Positions 21,643 to 32,343 of a DNA stretch of 64,000 bases are shown here, in pieces. Source of the DNA: Acytostelium subglobosum LB1 (lineage: Eukaryota > Evosea > Eumycetozoa > Acytosteliales > Acytosteliaceae); contig NW_012236520.1 in the NCBI RefSeq assembly GCF_000787575.1, positions 558,001 through 622,000 on the forward strand, given 5' to 3'. Both the position numbers and the translations under genes were made by a program. How positions within the stretch are numbered: the first letter of the stretch is position 1; every line of letters starts with the position of its first letter. Under the pieces are notes generated by a model. The model was not told the origin of the DNA. It did not search any database and was given only the letters and a program-made list of their open reading frames with translations.

Positions 21643-23526
21643 CTACTTATCTGTAAAGTCACCAACCATTTGGATTGGAGCAGCCCATACATAGTATTGC
21701 TTGGTACCAACTTTGGGCACCTTCTTGATGATGCCCAAACTATCTAGGATGTTGGCAATGTCATACAGTCGTTTACATTTGGCTGGCATCGATGTTAGGT
21801 TGTAGGTATCCTTGGCATCTTGTATCGATACTTGTTCTCTGACCAAGAATAATCTAATAAATAATCTACATAGATTGGATATTGAGGTTTGAGCGTCATC
21901 ACCTGATGATGTTGCTGCTGCTGCCACTCCGCCACTCATATCAGTGTCACACATTGACATTGCAAATATAGAGTAGAGTGATGTTGTGATGTTCTGTAGA
22001 CCCTTCCAGTGGTAGCAGTCACGTTCCTCCTTGGCCACAACGCCCAGACATTCCATGACGTTCAATATCTCGTAGAAGCGACGCTTGTTGACTTGTAGAC
22101 GGGCGGTCAGTGACTCTAGGTTGATCTTGGGATCGGTACTATTGGCAAACACATCCAACAGCATGTCACATATCTTCTTGAGTGACTTGTCACTACGTTT
22201 GTAAGGTGATTGATCCATCCTTCCAGCGCCAGTGTTTAAAGAAGCTGCAACAGACTTTGGTGATGTTGTTGTTGTGGTAGTTGTAGTTTGTTGGATTGGT
22301 ATGGAAGGTGATGAGAATATCTGTGTTGGTGCATACATCATTGGTGATGGTGATGTCATTGATGTCATGGAAGTGGGCATGGTAGTTGTCGTGGAACCAA
22401 CAAATAATGGAGGTGGAAGTGGACGTGACAAGAATGATCCACTACCAAACAGAGGTGAACTAACAAGATTGAGTGATGTTGATTCACTACTACTGTTGAT
22501 AGATTGATTGGAAACTTGTATATTTGGTTGGCTTTGTTGACTTGATTGTTGTGGACTTGATTGTTGTAGTTGACTTGGCTGTTGTTGTTGACTGAATGAG
22601 TTAAAGTTGGAGTTGGAGAATGAGAAGGTTGGTTGTGTTGTGACATTGTTGTTGTTAAAGTTGTACTGATGATGTTGATGATTAAGTTGTTGAGTCTGTT
22701 GATGATGATACTCCATCATCTGTGGATGTAGGTAGGATGGTAGATTTGGAGTGGACATTGATAGGTTGCTTGGTTGATCATCGGTCATTACATTGTCTGA
22801 TTCCAAGATTGAATCATCGTCGTCATCATCATCGTCATCATCATCAGACGAGAAGTCACCGGTAGTATATGCATCATCAGTTATAGCATCCTCAGACATT
22901 GTTTGATTCCATTGATGTTGTTGATATTGTTGTTGTTGTTGTTGGTACTGTTGTTGATACTGCTGTTGTTGTTGTTGTTGAGTAGTTATACCAAGTCCAT
23001 AGACAGTGTCTGCGGCAGAGGAAGCAACATCCCATTGAGTCTGCTCGGGTACTGCAATTGTGAACTGTTCACATGGTTGAGTAGAAGAAGTAGTAGTAGT
23101 AGTAGTTGTTGATTGTACATTATTATCATCCTGTACAATATTGTTGCTCGTTGCAGTCCTCTGATTGGCAAGTACATCAGACAATGAACTTGAACTGGTT
23201 GATTGTAGAGCGGCTGATAGTGAGCTTGACGATGAGGAGTGACCTCCACTGAGGAATGCAGACAGTGAGCTGGAGCTCGTAGAGTGAGGCGCGGCCGAGA
23301 GTGAACCTGATGATTGGAACGCGGCAGAGAGTGAACCGGATGATTGGAAGGCTGCCGACAGAGAACCAGATGATTGGAATGCTGTCAATGATCCCAACGA
23401 TGGTTGTGACGCTTGTGGTGCACCCATCAACGATTCAAAGATCTTATTAATCGAGCTCTGTCTCTGAAGGTAGTCAAACCTATTGACATAGTCCTCCAAG
23501 TTATTAAATGATGAGTTATTAGACAT
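21643..23526 (-). CDS. Atypical E2F transcription factor with two winged-helix domains
   Basis: Single exon. The start is placed at the ATG of MSNNSSFNNLEDYV; an upstream in-frame ATG (23721) would add 65 hydrophobic residues that look like leader. About 627 residues. The N-terminal 440 residues are Ser/Gln/Asn-rich with an eightfold Asp run and a short Ser repeat (AFQSSGSLSA). Two E2F-type DNA-binding domains follow: about 445-512 (DKSLKKICDMLLDVF, then RRFYEILNVMECLGV) and about 548-620 (CKRLYDIANILDSLGII, ending in YYVWAAP). Two tandem E2F domains without a DP dimerisation domain define the E2F7/8 or plant DEL class, which bind DNA without a DP partner and usually repress. Target genes are probably cell-cycle genes, by family. 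Confidence 0.82.
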   Translation of the reverse strand: MSNNSSFNNLEDYVNRFDYLQRQSSINKIFESLMGAPQASQPSLGSLTAFQSSGSLSAAFQSSGSLSAAFQSSGSLSAAPHSTSSSSLSAFLSGGHSSSSSSLSAALQSTSSSSLSDVLANQRTATSNNIVQDDNNVQSTTTTTTTSSTQPCEQFTIAVPEQTQWDVASSAADTVYGLGITTQQQQQQQYQQQYQQQQQQYQQHQWNQTMSEDAITDDAYTTGDFSSDDDDDDDDDDDSILESDNVMTDDQPSNLSMSTPNLPSYLHPQMMEYHHQQTQQLNHQHHQYNFNNNNVTTQPTFSFSNSNFNSFSQQQQPSQLQQSSPQQSSQQSQPNIQVSNQSINSSSESTSLNLVSSPLFGSGSFLSRPLPPPLFVGSTTTTMPTSMTSMTSPSPMMYAPTQIFSSPSIPIQQTTTTTTTTSPKSVAASLNTGAGRMDQSPYKRSDKSLKKICDMLLDVFANSTDPKINLESLTARLQVNKRRFYEILNVMECLGVVAKEERDCYHWKGLQNITTSLYSIFAMSMCDTDMSGGVAAAATSSGDDAQTSISNLCRLFIRLFLVREQVSIQDAKDTYNLTSMPAKCKRLYDIANILDSLGIIKKVPKVGTKQYYVWAAPIQMVGDFTDK

Positions 23527-24050
23527 ATCTATCTGTCTGTCTTGTAATGTTATAAGTACTTGTAATGTTATAAAGTTGTGAATGAATGTGATTGTGAAAG
23601 TGACAACAATGAATGAACAAGTTACTGGTGATGTGATGACTTCAAAGAAAGAATGAATGATGTTGGATGGGTTTGTTTGAATAAGGTTGCTTAGATCATC
23701 TAATGATCGAATGTTATTCAATGGGTGGGCGATGGAACAAACACAACTACATGGACATGAAAGTAAGTCGATGAGGGAATCGACAAAAAATTAACCACAT
23801 CAGTGTCTCTTGCTTGAGGGGTACAGGGGCACGATCATGTGCAATGATCAATCGACCCCACATACACTCACACACGACTATCTACTCGTGACTTGAGGGA
23901 CCTGTGGGTCACCAATCACTCAGCACCACCATAAAAGGAAATGTTCGTTCGTGTCTGTGATCTATTACAAGGGAGGGAAGGAGCAGCAACATTGCTGTCG
24001 TGGTCATTTAATCAATTAATTAATGAAGTAAAGTAAAGTTGTTATTGCTA
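23527..24050. other. Intergenic
   Basis: Leader of the E2F gene and AT-rich spacer. No gene seen. Confidence 0.4.
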
Positions 24051-25340
24051 CTACTGTAATCTTGGTGAACCTGATGGTGTCGGCGTAGAGATTGAAGAGA
24101 ATGGATTGAGTTGAGAGTCTGATGGCATGTTGACTACCACCCAGATTGCTGTGGCCTCTGCTCTAACTATACCATTCTGATCCTTCATTGTTGACTTTAT
24201 GAATATCTTCTTGCCCTCTCGTCTCTCTATCCATGCCTCTATCAATGACACTGATAGCAATGGTACAAACTTCTTGTAGTTTACCGATAGATTAACTGTT
24301 ACTGCATACTTTTTAAGTTGTACAGGTTGTTCTCCATCTATTAATATATCATTATTATTATTATTATTACTGTTACTGTTACTGCTGTTGTTGTTGTTAC
24401 TGCTTATTCTACTATTCTTTGTATTACTTATAATAAAGTCATCATAATTATTGTTATAATAATATCTTATACAACATGCCATACAATCGTCAAAGACACT
24501 GGCCAATGCACCACCGTGGACACACTCGGGTGGTCCTTCACAGTAGCTACTCCAATATACAAAGCCAACTAGTGATCGATCACTAAACTTGTTGGGGAAT
24601 GCCTGTTCGGAGGGACGTGGTGGCGGCGTGTCGCCCACGACCACCAGTGACGCGGGGTCCAATCCCAGACAGTCCTCGTCAGCCGTGTCCAGATCGCTGT
24701 CGGCCTGCCATCGCTCGCAGGGTGCGTCGCCAATGATCGAGCTGTAGCCCTTCCAGTAGAACTTGGAGCAGAACTTGCGGTCCATATATACAAAGTTCCT
24801 GCCTTTGAAGCCTGCCTTTTGACGGCCTTCCTCCTGGTCCATTCCATTCCTACTGATCAAATACAAGTCATTGCGTCGTACTATTGAGTGTACCCAATGT
24901 GGCCATTCTATATTATCCTCTTCTATAAATGATCTTATTAATGATTTATGACTATCATGATTATTATTATTATTATTATTACTACTACTGCTACTGCTAC
25001 TACTACTATGATTATCTGGTGTTATCGTTAACTTTGGTACTAATGTATCTTGTTTTTGTTGTTCATTCAACCTTTGTTGATGATGTTGTTGAGCTGCTTG
25101 TTTGTTTGCGTGTAAATATGTATCGTCGTCTATAATCATTGAGGTGTCTGAACGATGATGGTGATGCCCCAGACGTAACTTTCCTTTGCCTGAACCTGCA
25201 ACACCATGATCATCTACTTGTCCACTTCCCTCACCTCCATCAGCAATAGCTTGTTGTTGTTGTTGTTGTTGTTGGTGCTGATGTGCATTTCCAAAAGCAA
25301 TAAAGATAGTCTTTAATGCCTTCCAGAATGAGTTTGTCAT
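24051..25340 (-). CDS. Hotdog-fold thioesterase with disordered N-terminus
   Basis: Single exon, 429 residues. The C-terminal half carries a 4HBT/PaaI-type hotdog domain: VYWSSYCEGPPECVHGGA, LASVFDDCMACCIR, then VTVNLSVNYKKFVPL, EAWIERREGKKIFIKSTM and RAEATAIWVVVN. The HGG with a following acidic residue on the central helix is the usual active-site region of acyl-CoA thioesterases of the THEM4/PaaI kind. The hotdog core is split by an Asn/Ser-rich insert after the helix. The N-terminal ~150 residues have poly-Q, His-rich and poly-N/S tracts. Substrate chain length is unknown. Confidence 0.8.
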   Translation of the reverse strand: MTNSFWKALKTIFIAFGNAHQHQQQQQQQQAIADGGEGSGQVDDHGVAGSGKGKLRLGHHHHRSDTSMIIDDDTYLHANKQAAQQHHQQRLNEQQKQDTLVPKLTITPDNHSSSSSSSSSNNNNNNNHDSHKSLIRSFIEEDNIEWPHWVHSIVRRNDLYLISRNGMDQEEGRQKAGFKGRNFVYMDRKFCSKFYWKGYSSIIGDAPCERWQADSDLDTADEDCLGLDPASLVVVGDTPPPRPSEQAFPNKFSDRSLVGFVYWSSYCEGPPECVHGGALASVFDDCMACCIRYYYNNNYDDFIISNTKNSRISSNNNNSSNSNSNNNNNNDILIDGEQPVQLKKYAVTVNLSVNYKKFVPLLSVSLIEAWIERREGKKIFIKSTMKDQNGIVRAEATAIWVVVNMPSDSQLNPFSSISTPTPSGSPRLQ

Positions 25341-26140
25341 CCTCCTAAACTCTGTCTCTATCTCTATCCACTTTATATTATCAATTATTATTCTTCCTAT
25401 TTCTTTATCTTTCTTTGTTTGATTTGCTTGACTATCTATCTCTATCTATTATCTCTATCTTTACGTTGTTACTCTCTTTGATAAATGAGTTAATAACCTT
25501 GTCTGTGTGTGTCGTTGTTATTGGTGTTGTTGTGCTTGTGAACAACAACAAATATAGTAGGGTGGTGTTTAGGGTCAATTTACTTGTTGTCGTTGTTGGA
25601 GGCAATATACAAGATTGACTTGTGGTTGTTGTTGTTGTTGTTGTTGCACGTGAATGTTATTGTGTGTGTGTTTGAATGAATGAAAGTGTGTTGATTGTAA
25701 TATGTGTTTGATTGAAATACCTACAACATGTAAAATATCCTATCCTATATATTATCTGTAAGTAAACAAACAAGTAATAAGTGTTGATGTTGTTGAAGTT
25801 GTATTTACAAATAATACTATTGAAATTGACTGGTGGAGAATGTAAGTGAGTAACAAACAAAGTTACAATAGAGGGGGTACTTAAGTGTGTGAGTTCGGGA
25901 TTTGACACTTCAAAGTTATGCTTTGCATCGTTCAAGGAGGAAATTCCCCATTATAAGATTAAACTAATTTAATTTGGTGTGTTTGTCGAGGCCTTGATGT
26001 GGTGGAGGGAGGTCCAAAAGGGGTCGCAAGAGACATCGATGACAACACATGCCCCATCCCAGGGTGAAAAAGAGATCGGGCAGTGTGTGGTCCAACCCAT
26101 TGTTACAGGAGAGCTTGACCTCTCTACCATGGTGATTGTA
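25341..26140. other. Intergenic
   Basis: No supported gene. Pyrimidine-rich and TTG-repeat DNA near the thioesterase leader, then AT-rich DNA with a GC-richer patch at 26000-26140 next to the SEN34 stop. Confidence 0.4.
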
Positions 26141-27303
26141 TCACGTGACACCTTCCCATTGGATGGTAAGATAGATCAATGAACGGTTATTGTTGTTACT
26201 ACCATTGTCATTGATGTTGCTGACGTTTTGGTGGTGGTCATCACCATCATCTTTGTCGACAATTGTGGTTGTTGCCAACAATGTAGTCTTGTTAACATTG
26301 ACTGCTAGCCTCGCCATTGATATCAACTCTAGTGAAGAGACTTGTTGTGTCGGTCTCTTGACAATAACGATCATCTCTGAATGATGATGAAGCGGATCGC
26401 CAATATATGCCAGAAAGGTGCCTCCAAACTTGGTGCCATTGGTGAGGTAGTAGCCCTTCTCCCAGAGGTCCTTGAACACTCTGTATCTCAGTTCGAGGTC
26501 GTGGTCTATAGACTTGTTGTTGGACTCTTGATCATACATCATCAAACGCTTGATATCACAGACCTCCTTGATCTCTGCAGCATGTTGTTGACGCCAGTTG
26601 GAGTGACATGCAAGGTAGGTCTCTCTGGTCGAGTCTTTGAGCAGGTCGGCAACAGATGTAAACAATGTAGTATGTACCATTGCTTCATAGTTTTGTTTGG
26701 CTACAACACCGTTCGGTGTTGCTGATCCTGAGTCTTGTCTTTGTTTCTTTTGTTTCCTCTCCTTTACATCAACACCATCATCAACATCACCTTGTTGTTG
26801 TTGTTGCTGTTGCTGCTCTCTATACTGTTGATCTCTCTGTCTTTTCTTTTCAATTAGTTCTTCAACTTGCTTGGCAGAGTCAAGTTGCTTTGATAGGACC
26901 AATTGATCGAGTTCAGCTTGCATCGGTGCAGACATTGTACCTTGGTCCAATAGCCTTATCCAACCCTTTTCCATTCCCAATCTTGTCTCTTCGTATGACA
27001 GCATCATAGGTAATGTACCACCCAATACATTGGACGATGCAACACATCCAATCAAACAGCCTATAATACGATGCTTGAATCTCAATGTCTCTACATCTAA
27101 TGGTATATATGATTATATGTATAAGTTGAGACGAATGAATGATTGATTGATTGATATGTGGGTAGCCACATACCTTGTGCATTCCAAACAAAGCCTTGAT
27201 GACCAATCAAGTAGATATCTATTCTGGTCGTTGATTGATTATGACTCAATGTTGCATTGTTCTCGTTGTTGTTGTTGTTGTTGTCAGAGTCATTGTCAGA
27301 CAT
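26141..27303 (-). CDS. sen34: tRNA-splicing endonuclease subunit SEN34
   Basis: Exons 27174-27303 and 26141-27096 join to 361 residues. SEN34 is the catalytic subunit that cuts the 3' splice site of intron-containing pre-tRNAs. Near the N-terminus, FVWNAQDVETLRFKHRI resembles the SEN34 opening, followed by LSYEETRLGMEKGWIRLLD. A charged and poly-Q linker precedes the nuclease domain: FKDLWEKGYYLTNGTKFGG, GDPLHHHSEMIV and LAVNVNKTTLL. The Tyr, His and Lys of the catalytic triad all appear to be present. The end, YLTIQWEGV, matches the family's last strand. The phase-1 junction (CAAG|GTATGT to TTAG|AT) keeps the conserved reading. Confidence 0.88.
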
Positions 27304-27564
27304 TGAATTCCTACACCTTTAACATGTAGAATCACAAGATTGATTGATTATTTCTTTGATTGCGAAGGTATTCAGAATGGATATGTTCTGCAATTCTGCA
27401 ATAATTCGGTCTAGGACATCTATAAATTCCAACAACTCGAGTTGTTAATTCAAACAAGCAATCAATCAAACAATTAATTAACATATATTAATATATATAT
27501 TTGTTGTATAAAGATATTATTTATTATCACTTTCTCTTTTAATCTTATAAATTATTTATAAAAA

Positions 27565-27962
27565 ATGGTCGATGTTGTAAAGAAGTGTATGTATTTATTA
27601 TTTCCAAGTTGTATATTACTGGAACCAACATATTGACACATCTATAATCTAAATATTATATAGATAATGCTGGTACCAATCGTGTAAACCTTGGTATTAA
27701 TGCTAGAACAATTGAGGAAGATGAGGAGGGAATTAAGGTACCACAACTAAAGTCAACAGTTCCACAAGCAATCCAAAGAGCACGTTGCAATCTAAAGCTT
27801 ACACAGAAGGAGCTCGCTGCAAAGATTTACGAGACTCAATCTGTTGTCAATCACTATGAGAATGGTACTGCCATCCCATCAGTCGCAATCCTAGCAAAGA
27901 TGGAGAAGGTACTTGGTGTCAAGCTCAGAGGCAAGGACATTGGTCATCCACTTGCTATGTAA
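27565..27962 (+). CDS. mbf1: Multiprotein bridging factor 1 (MBF1/EDF1)
   Basis: Exons 27565-27586 and 27664-27962 join to 106 residues. MBF1 is a small coactivator linking TBP to bZIP factors and also acts on collided ribosomes. The C-terminal Cro/C1-type helix-turn-helix is complete: PQAIQRARCNLKLTQKELAA, IYETQSVVNHYENGTAIP, AILAKMEKVLGVKLRG. The end, KDIGHPLAM, is typical. The N-terminal MBF domain is shorter than in animals, mainly NAGTNRVNLGINARTIEEDE. A further in-frame open stretch follows the stop directly. Confidence 0.92.
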
Positions 27963-28127
27963 ATGGAACAACAATATATAATATATACAAACATGTACAT
28001 TCAAGTTAACTTCCATGTCGACTCTAGAGTACAAGAGCATACATACTTGTTGAACGAAGTTCCACAAGATTGTGCTCACAAGTACTTGTCGACATGGGTA
28101 GCATTAACCTTTGGATCAAAGGAATAA
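27963..28127 (+). CDS. Possible 54-codon small ORF in frame behind MBF1
   Basis: Starts with ATG directly after the MBF1 TAA, in the same frame, and runs to TAA at 28125. From about 27993 the codons look coding (TACTTGTTGAACGAAGTTCC; residues LLNEVPQDCAHKYLSTWVAL) and GC content is far above the surrounding 3' DNA. It may be a separate short protein, a read-through extension, or a remnant. No family recognised. Confidence 0.35.
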   Translation: MEQQYIIYTNMYIQVNFHVDSRVQEHTYLLNEVPQDCAHKYLSTWVALTFGSKE

Positions 28128-28332
28128 ACAACCAAACAATATGTAGTAGTAGATAACTATTACAACAACAACAACAACAAATTGATTTTATACATATATT
28201 GTTTATTAATTAATTATACACAATAATAGTATTTTTTGAATTGAAGGGATTATGTACATTAGTTATAATATCTACCCTGTTGCGTAAGAGGTAGTTGAAG
28301 ATCGTTCTTTGAGTAGTCTGATAATTACAAGT

Positions 28333-28748
28333 CTATGCATTACCAGATCCAACCTTATCTTGTAATTGTTGTTTCTTCCTGTAATGTAATTATAATGTTA
28401 GTCATCAATTTGGTTGAATATTAATGTGGATAGTACTGGGACTTACAATAACTCGTCATCATATTTGTTTCTCTCATAGGTTGGACGTTTGGCCTCGGGG
28501 AAGTATGGGTTGGAGATCATTGGGGCCTTGCCAGTGTTGTGTGTAGCTCCGTTGACTCCAAACTTTGCAGCATCCTCAAAGCTGGCACTCTTCTCCATTC
28601 TTGGCTTGGCTTTAACGGATTCAATATGTTTCTTCTTGTCTTCGAGACCCGATTGCTTTAGACCATCCATTCCCAACTTGTCTCCCCACCACACCTTCCA
28701 ATCAGCATTCCATGCTCTCCAGTTATAATCTTGATGATCAGTAGACAT
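28333..28748 (-). CDS. Small charged hypothetical protein
   Basis: Exons 28447-28748 and 28333-28378 join to 115 residues with a GTAAGT donor and CATTACAG acceptor. Tryptophans cluster near the start (NWRAWNADWKVWWGDK); the middle is Lys/Glu-rich, with KAPMISNPYFPEAKRPTYE, and the end is KKQQLQDKVGSGNA. No signal peptide or membrane segment. I do not recognise it. The composition would suit a small mitochondrial or complex-associated subunit, but that is a guess. Confidence 0.6.
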
Positions 28749-30072
28749 CTTTTAGAAATATTAATTATTAAATATTTAATATATGTTAAGTTATTTGAAT
28801 GATGAATGGATGGAAGTAAATATTAAACCAATGATGAGTTTGATTGATTGATTGATTGATTAATTGATTGATTGATTGATTGCTTATGTGATCACCAAAA
28901 GGGGTTAATTAAAATTTATATGTATATTTATAAGTGTATGAATGATATATAATGTGGATATATGAATAAGTATATGAATGTATGTTAAGACTCTTGGTAT
29001 TTATAACAATGTGTGTGTGTGTGTTAGTGAGATAGATAACTCATAGAAGTATGGAAGCAAGTATTGTGGACTTTACCATACACATGCATGCTTCAGGAGG
29101 AGGGTCCGTCAGCCCCGAAGCAATATTATTCTTGCCATCTTTCCACTTGTAGACACCAACCTCCCAACATTCCAATGGAACCAATACTACACAAATTGAG
29201 TGTTGATTCAATTCGCATACACACATAAATTACATTCACACATTACACATCGCATCTGGATCCAAATGTGTGTTGATAGGGGGCACGTCAACAGAGGTAT
29301 TCATTCATGAATGTATTAGCACTAACCCACTTCTAGAATTGTGTGTGAACATAATAGGCAGGTTGTCCTTTTTCGGGAAGTATCGTTGTTGGGTAATAGA
29401 GTGAGCGATTTTGATTTTGAATTGTGTTTGTGCTGGATTTTGGTTTAAGTCTTATGTACATGTGATGTTGGGCAGAGATAATGATCAAAGTAGTATGAGA
29501 AAGGATGTTTGATTAGGTTCAATCAAGGGTGCTTCACTCCTTGTCACTTTGAGATTGTGATTCTTTGTTAAGGTCCTATTCAACCTTCTAGTTCAACAAC
29601 AAACTAAACTAGTACATTGGAACAAGATATCCATTCAAAGCATGTGTGTGATTGATTGACTGATTGACAAATTGTTGTATTATTTCTATTGTTGTTGTTG
29701 ACAATAACTCAACTAAATAAGTTATTTCCGAATATTATATAAGTATGATTAATGACTAAAGAATGTCTTGGAGTTGTAAACAATTATCTCATCATTCTGA
29801 AGTCCATCCCAGAGCAATTCACTGAACCACTCTCTCTTGTTACACCAAGTCAAAGTGCAAAATAATTCGATCAAATCACTCCGTTTCCAAGGTGTGCAAA
29901 AGTGAATCTTTGATGGAAATATCAGGTTGGAGGACTAGTCCGTAGGTTGTGGGTATCTATTTAACGCCACTCAGAGTGAGTGCGATTACATCATCATTCA
30001 TACCAACACATACATACATATAACATTGTATAACTATCTACTACTTATTATAAGTATTATTATTTTTAAAAA
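28749..30072. other. Intergenic
   Basis: (GATT)n run at about 28835-28885. A GC-richer patch at 29060-29200 holds a 61-codon minus-strand frame (29041-29226, containing LECWEVGVYKWKDGKN) that looks partly coding but has no splice or family support. The last 80 bp form the AT-rich comitin-like promoter. Confidence 0.35.
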
Positions 30073-31271
30073 ATGAACGGCGACAGATTGACATCAGGAG
30101 GTACTGTTCACTCCAACACTCCAAACAACTTCTTGAGAAGTGGTGAGTTCCATTTGGTATGTTGTCAATGTTTGATTGATTGATTGAATGTGATTGATTG
30201 ACTTACAAACAACTTCATTCATAGGTCATCCAACAAGATGGTAACTTGGTAGTTTACAGAGGATCAAACTTTGCTTCAAGCAATGCCGTATGGTCCACTC
30301 AGACCCATGGCAAGGGTATGGCTCCATTCCGTCTGACCATGCAGGTATGTGTGTCTTCTCACCTCATTATACAGAGATCAGATCAGATCAGATCAATTGA
30401 TCATCAAACATACTAACTCAAACAACTTTATACTACTACACAGCATGATGGTAACTTGGTTATCTATGACCAACATAACTCACCAACATGGGCATCACAT
30501 ACGAATGGCCGTGGACATGGACCTTACACTCTTTACTTGGCACCAAGCAGCGGAGTTCACGTCGTTGACTCTCGCTCATCATGCCTTTGGAGCACACCTG
30601 GCCACGAAAAGTCAACCCTCCATCTTCCACACGCTGGCTTCCCAAGCATGCCAAGCATGCCACCTATGCCATCCATGCCAGTTATGCCAGGTATGCCAGG
30701 TATGATGCCAGGCTACCCTTACCCAGGCCAACCACAAATGTACCCCGGTCAGGTGGCCCCAGTCTATCCAGGCCAGGTCTACCCACCAAGCCAGCCACAG
30801 GTTGTTGCCCCAACCTGCCCACCAGCCAGAGGACATGGCCATCATCACCACCACCACCATCACCATCACCACGGCCCAGCTCACCCACAGGGACGTTCCT
30901 TCTTCCAGGGCGACACCATGAAGAGCGAGGCCACCCTGCACTCGCACTCGATGAACGCCATGTACAATGGCAACTACTTCTTGGTCATGCAGGACGACGG
31001 CAACCTCGTCCTCTACCACGGACTGAGCTGGCTGCCCGCCCACGCCATTTGGTCGACACAGACCTACGGCAAGGGTCATGGACCATACAGATTCTCCATG
31101 CAGCACGATGGCAATGCCGTCGTCTATGACAGCCACAACCATCCAATCTGGGCATCGCACACATGCAACCGTGGACATGGTCCATACAAGCTGCAGTTGC
31201 ATCACAATGGCAACCTCACCCTCAACGACCATCATCATCACCAACTCTGGAGCTCGCACTCTGGTCGTTAA
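30073..31271 (+). CDS. Comitin-like protein with two bulb-type lectin domains
   Basis: Exons 30073-30156, 30225-30344 and 30444-31271 join to 343 residues. Bulb-type mannose-binding lectin repeats are clear: an N-terminal domain (FHLVIQQDGNLVVYRG, FRLTMQHDGNLVIYD, YTLYLAPSSG) and a C-terminal one (YFLVMQDDGNLVLYHG, YRFSMQHDGNAVVYD, YKLQLHHNGNLTLND). The QDGNLVVY-type motif binds mannose. Between them lie Met/Pro repeats (PSMPSMPPMPSMP), a Pro/Gln/Gly-rich segment and an eleven-His run. Dictyostelium comitin (p24) is a Golgi and vesicle protein that binds mannose and F-actin; it has one lectin core plus a Pro/Gly tail, so this protein differs by the second lectin domain. No signal peptide. Confidence 0.85.
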
Positions 31272-31470
31272 AGGTGAATAATAAAGTGGATGTCCTGGCA
31301 CTCAAAGTCACACCATCTATTGGGCTTTGATGTGTCCAGATGAGATGAAACAAACTAAACTAAATTATTAGATTTAATTAATTAAAAAAATATTTATATA
31401 AAGTCTGGAAGTTTGAAAGGATGAATGATCATTATAGAATAATAATATTATATATATATACATAATATTC

Positions 31471-32187
31471 ATGGATATTATACCAAGTTTGGAATCATCA
31501 ATTAATAATATTGATCCATGTGTTGCCAATAACTCCTTGAAGAGATTATTTGATTCTAGAGAATGGTCAAGACAATTATTTAGTTATTCATATGATTTGA
31601 AGGATAACCAAGATCAAATGGCAATTATAAAGTTAAGTAGTCAATTGAATTTTATAATTATTGGTTTATTTAGTTTACAAAAAGTATTTGATATTTATCT
31701 TGATAGACCTTTGGATCATATTACAAATCTTCAATCAATACTTAATTTAATTAAAGAGTATATTCAAGAACTAAAGAAAGAGAATGATAAATTGATTGCA
31801 GTGCTCAAGAAGTTCAAAGATGTATTGATTCGAAATCCAAACCAAGATATACCTCTTTGTTATAAAATGATTATCAATCTTTATTGTGTCTCGAGATCAT
31901 TATACCGACATTATCAATCAATGTCCGAGGCATTGGTATCTAGGGATGTACCAATGTTCATAGAGAATATAAAGTCAAAGCAATCAATATTCATGGTATC
32001 ATCAGATGAATCAATCAACAAACACAACAATATTGAAGACAATCTTTATACCAACTACTTTATCAATCCAACCAACCAGACATTTGAATCTCTTATCAAC
32101 AAGTATGAATCAATGTCAAATCAAGCATCAAGTACAATAGAGTATTGTAATTCAAACAACTTGAATGATGTAATTGTTTATAAATAG
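31471..32187 (+). CDS. Hypothetical helical protein
   Basis: Single exon, 238 residues. Predicted mostly helical, with a likely coiled coil around residues 85-120 (LIKEYIQELKKENDKLIAVL). No signal peptide, membrane span or known motif. Codon use is AT-rich like other genes here, and the frame is long for this composition, so it is likely real. I do not recognise the family. Confidence 0.65.
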   Translation: MDIIPSLESSINNIDPCVANNSLKRLFDSREWSRQLFSYSYDLKDNQDQMAIIKLSSQLNFIIIGLFSLQKVFDIYLDRPLDHITNLQSILNLIKEYIQELKKENDKLIAVLKKFKDVLIRNPNQDIPLCYKMIINLYCVSRSLYRHYQSMSEALVSRDVPMFIENIKSKQSIFMVSSDESINKHNNIEDNLYTNYFINPTNQTFESLINKYESMSNQASSTIEYCNSNNLNDVIVYK

Positions 32188-32343
32188 TTCATTAAACATA
32201 GTTATTCATTGTTATCATAGTCTAAAGTAGGGCGAGGGCAAGGGTTGAGTGTTGTTTTGCAAAGACGAAAGGTTTGGCGCTCAAGATCATTGTACTTTCA
32301 TAAACAAACAAACATACATACATACATATAATACATTTACATC

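Noticed and set aside
28012-28098. Inverted pair CCATGTCGAC / GTCGACATGG
   Set aside because: Ten-base arms about 64 bp apart inside a coding-like stretch; likely chance, as GTCGAC is itself palindromic.
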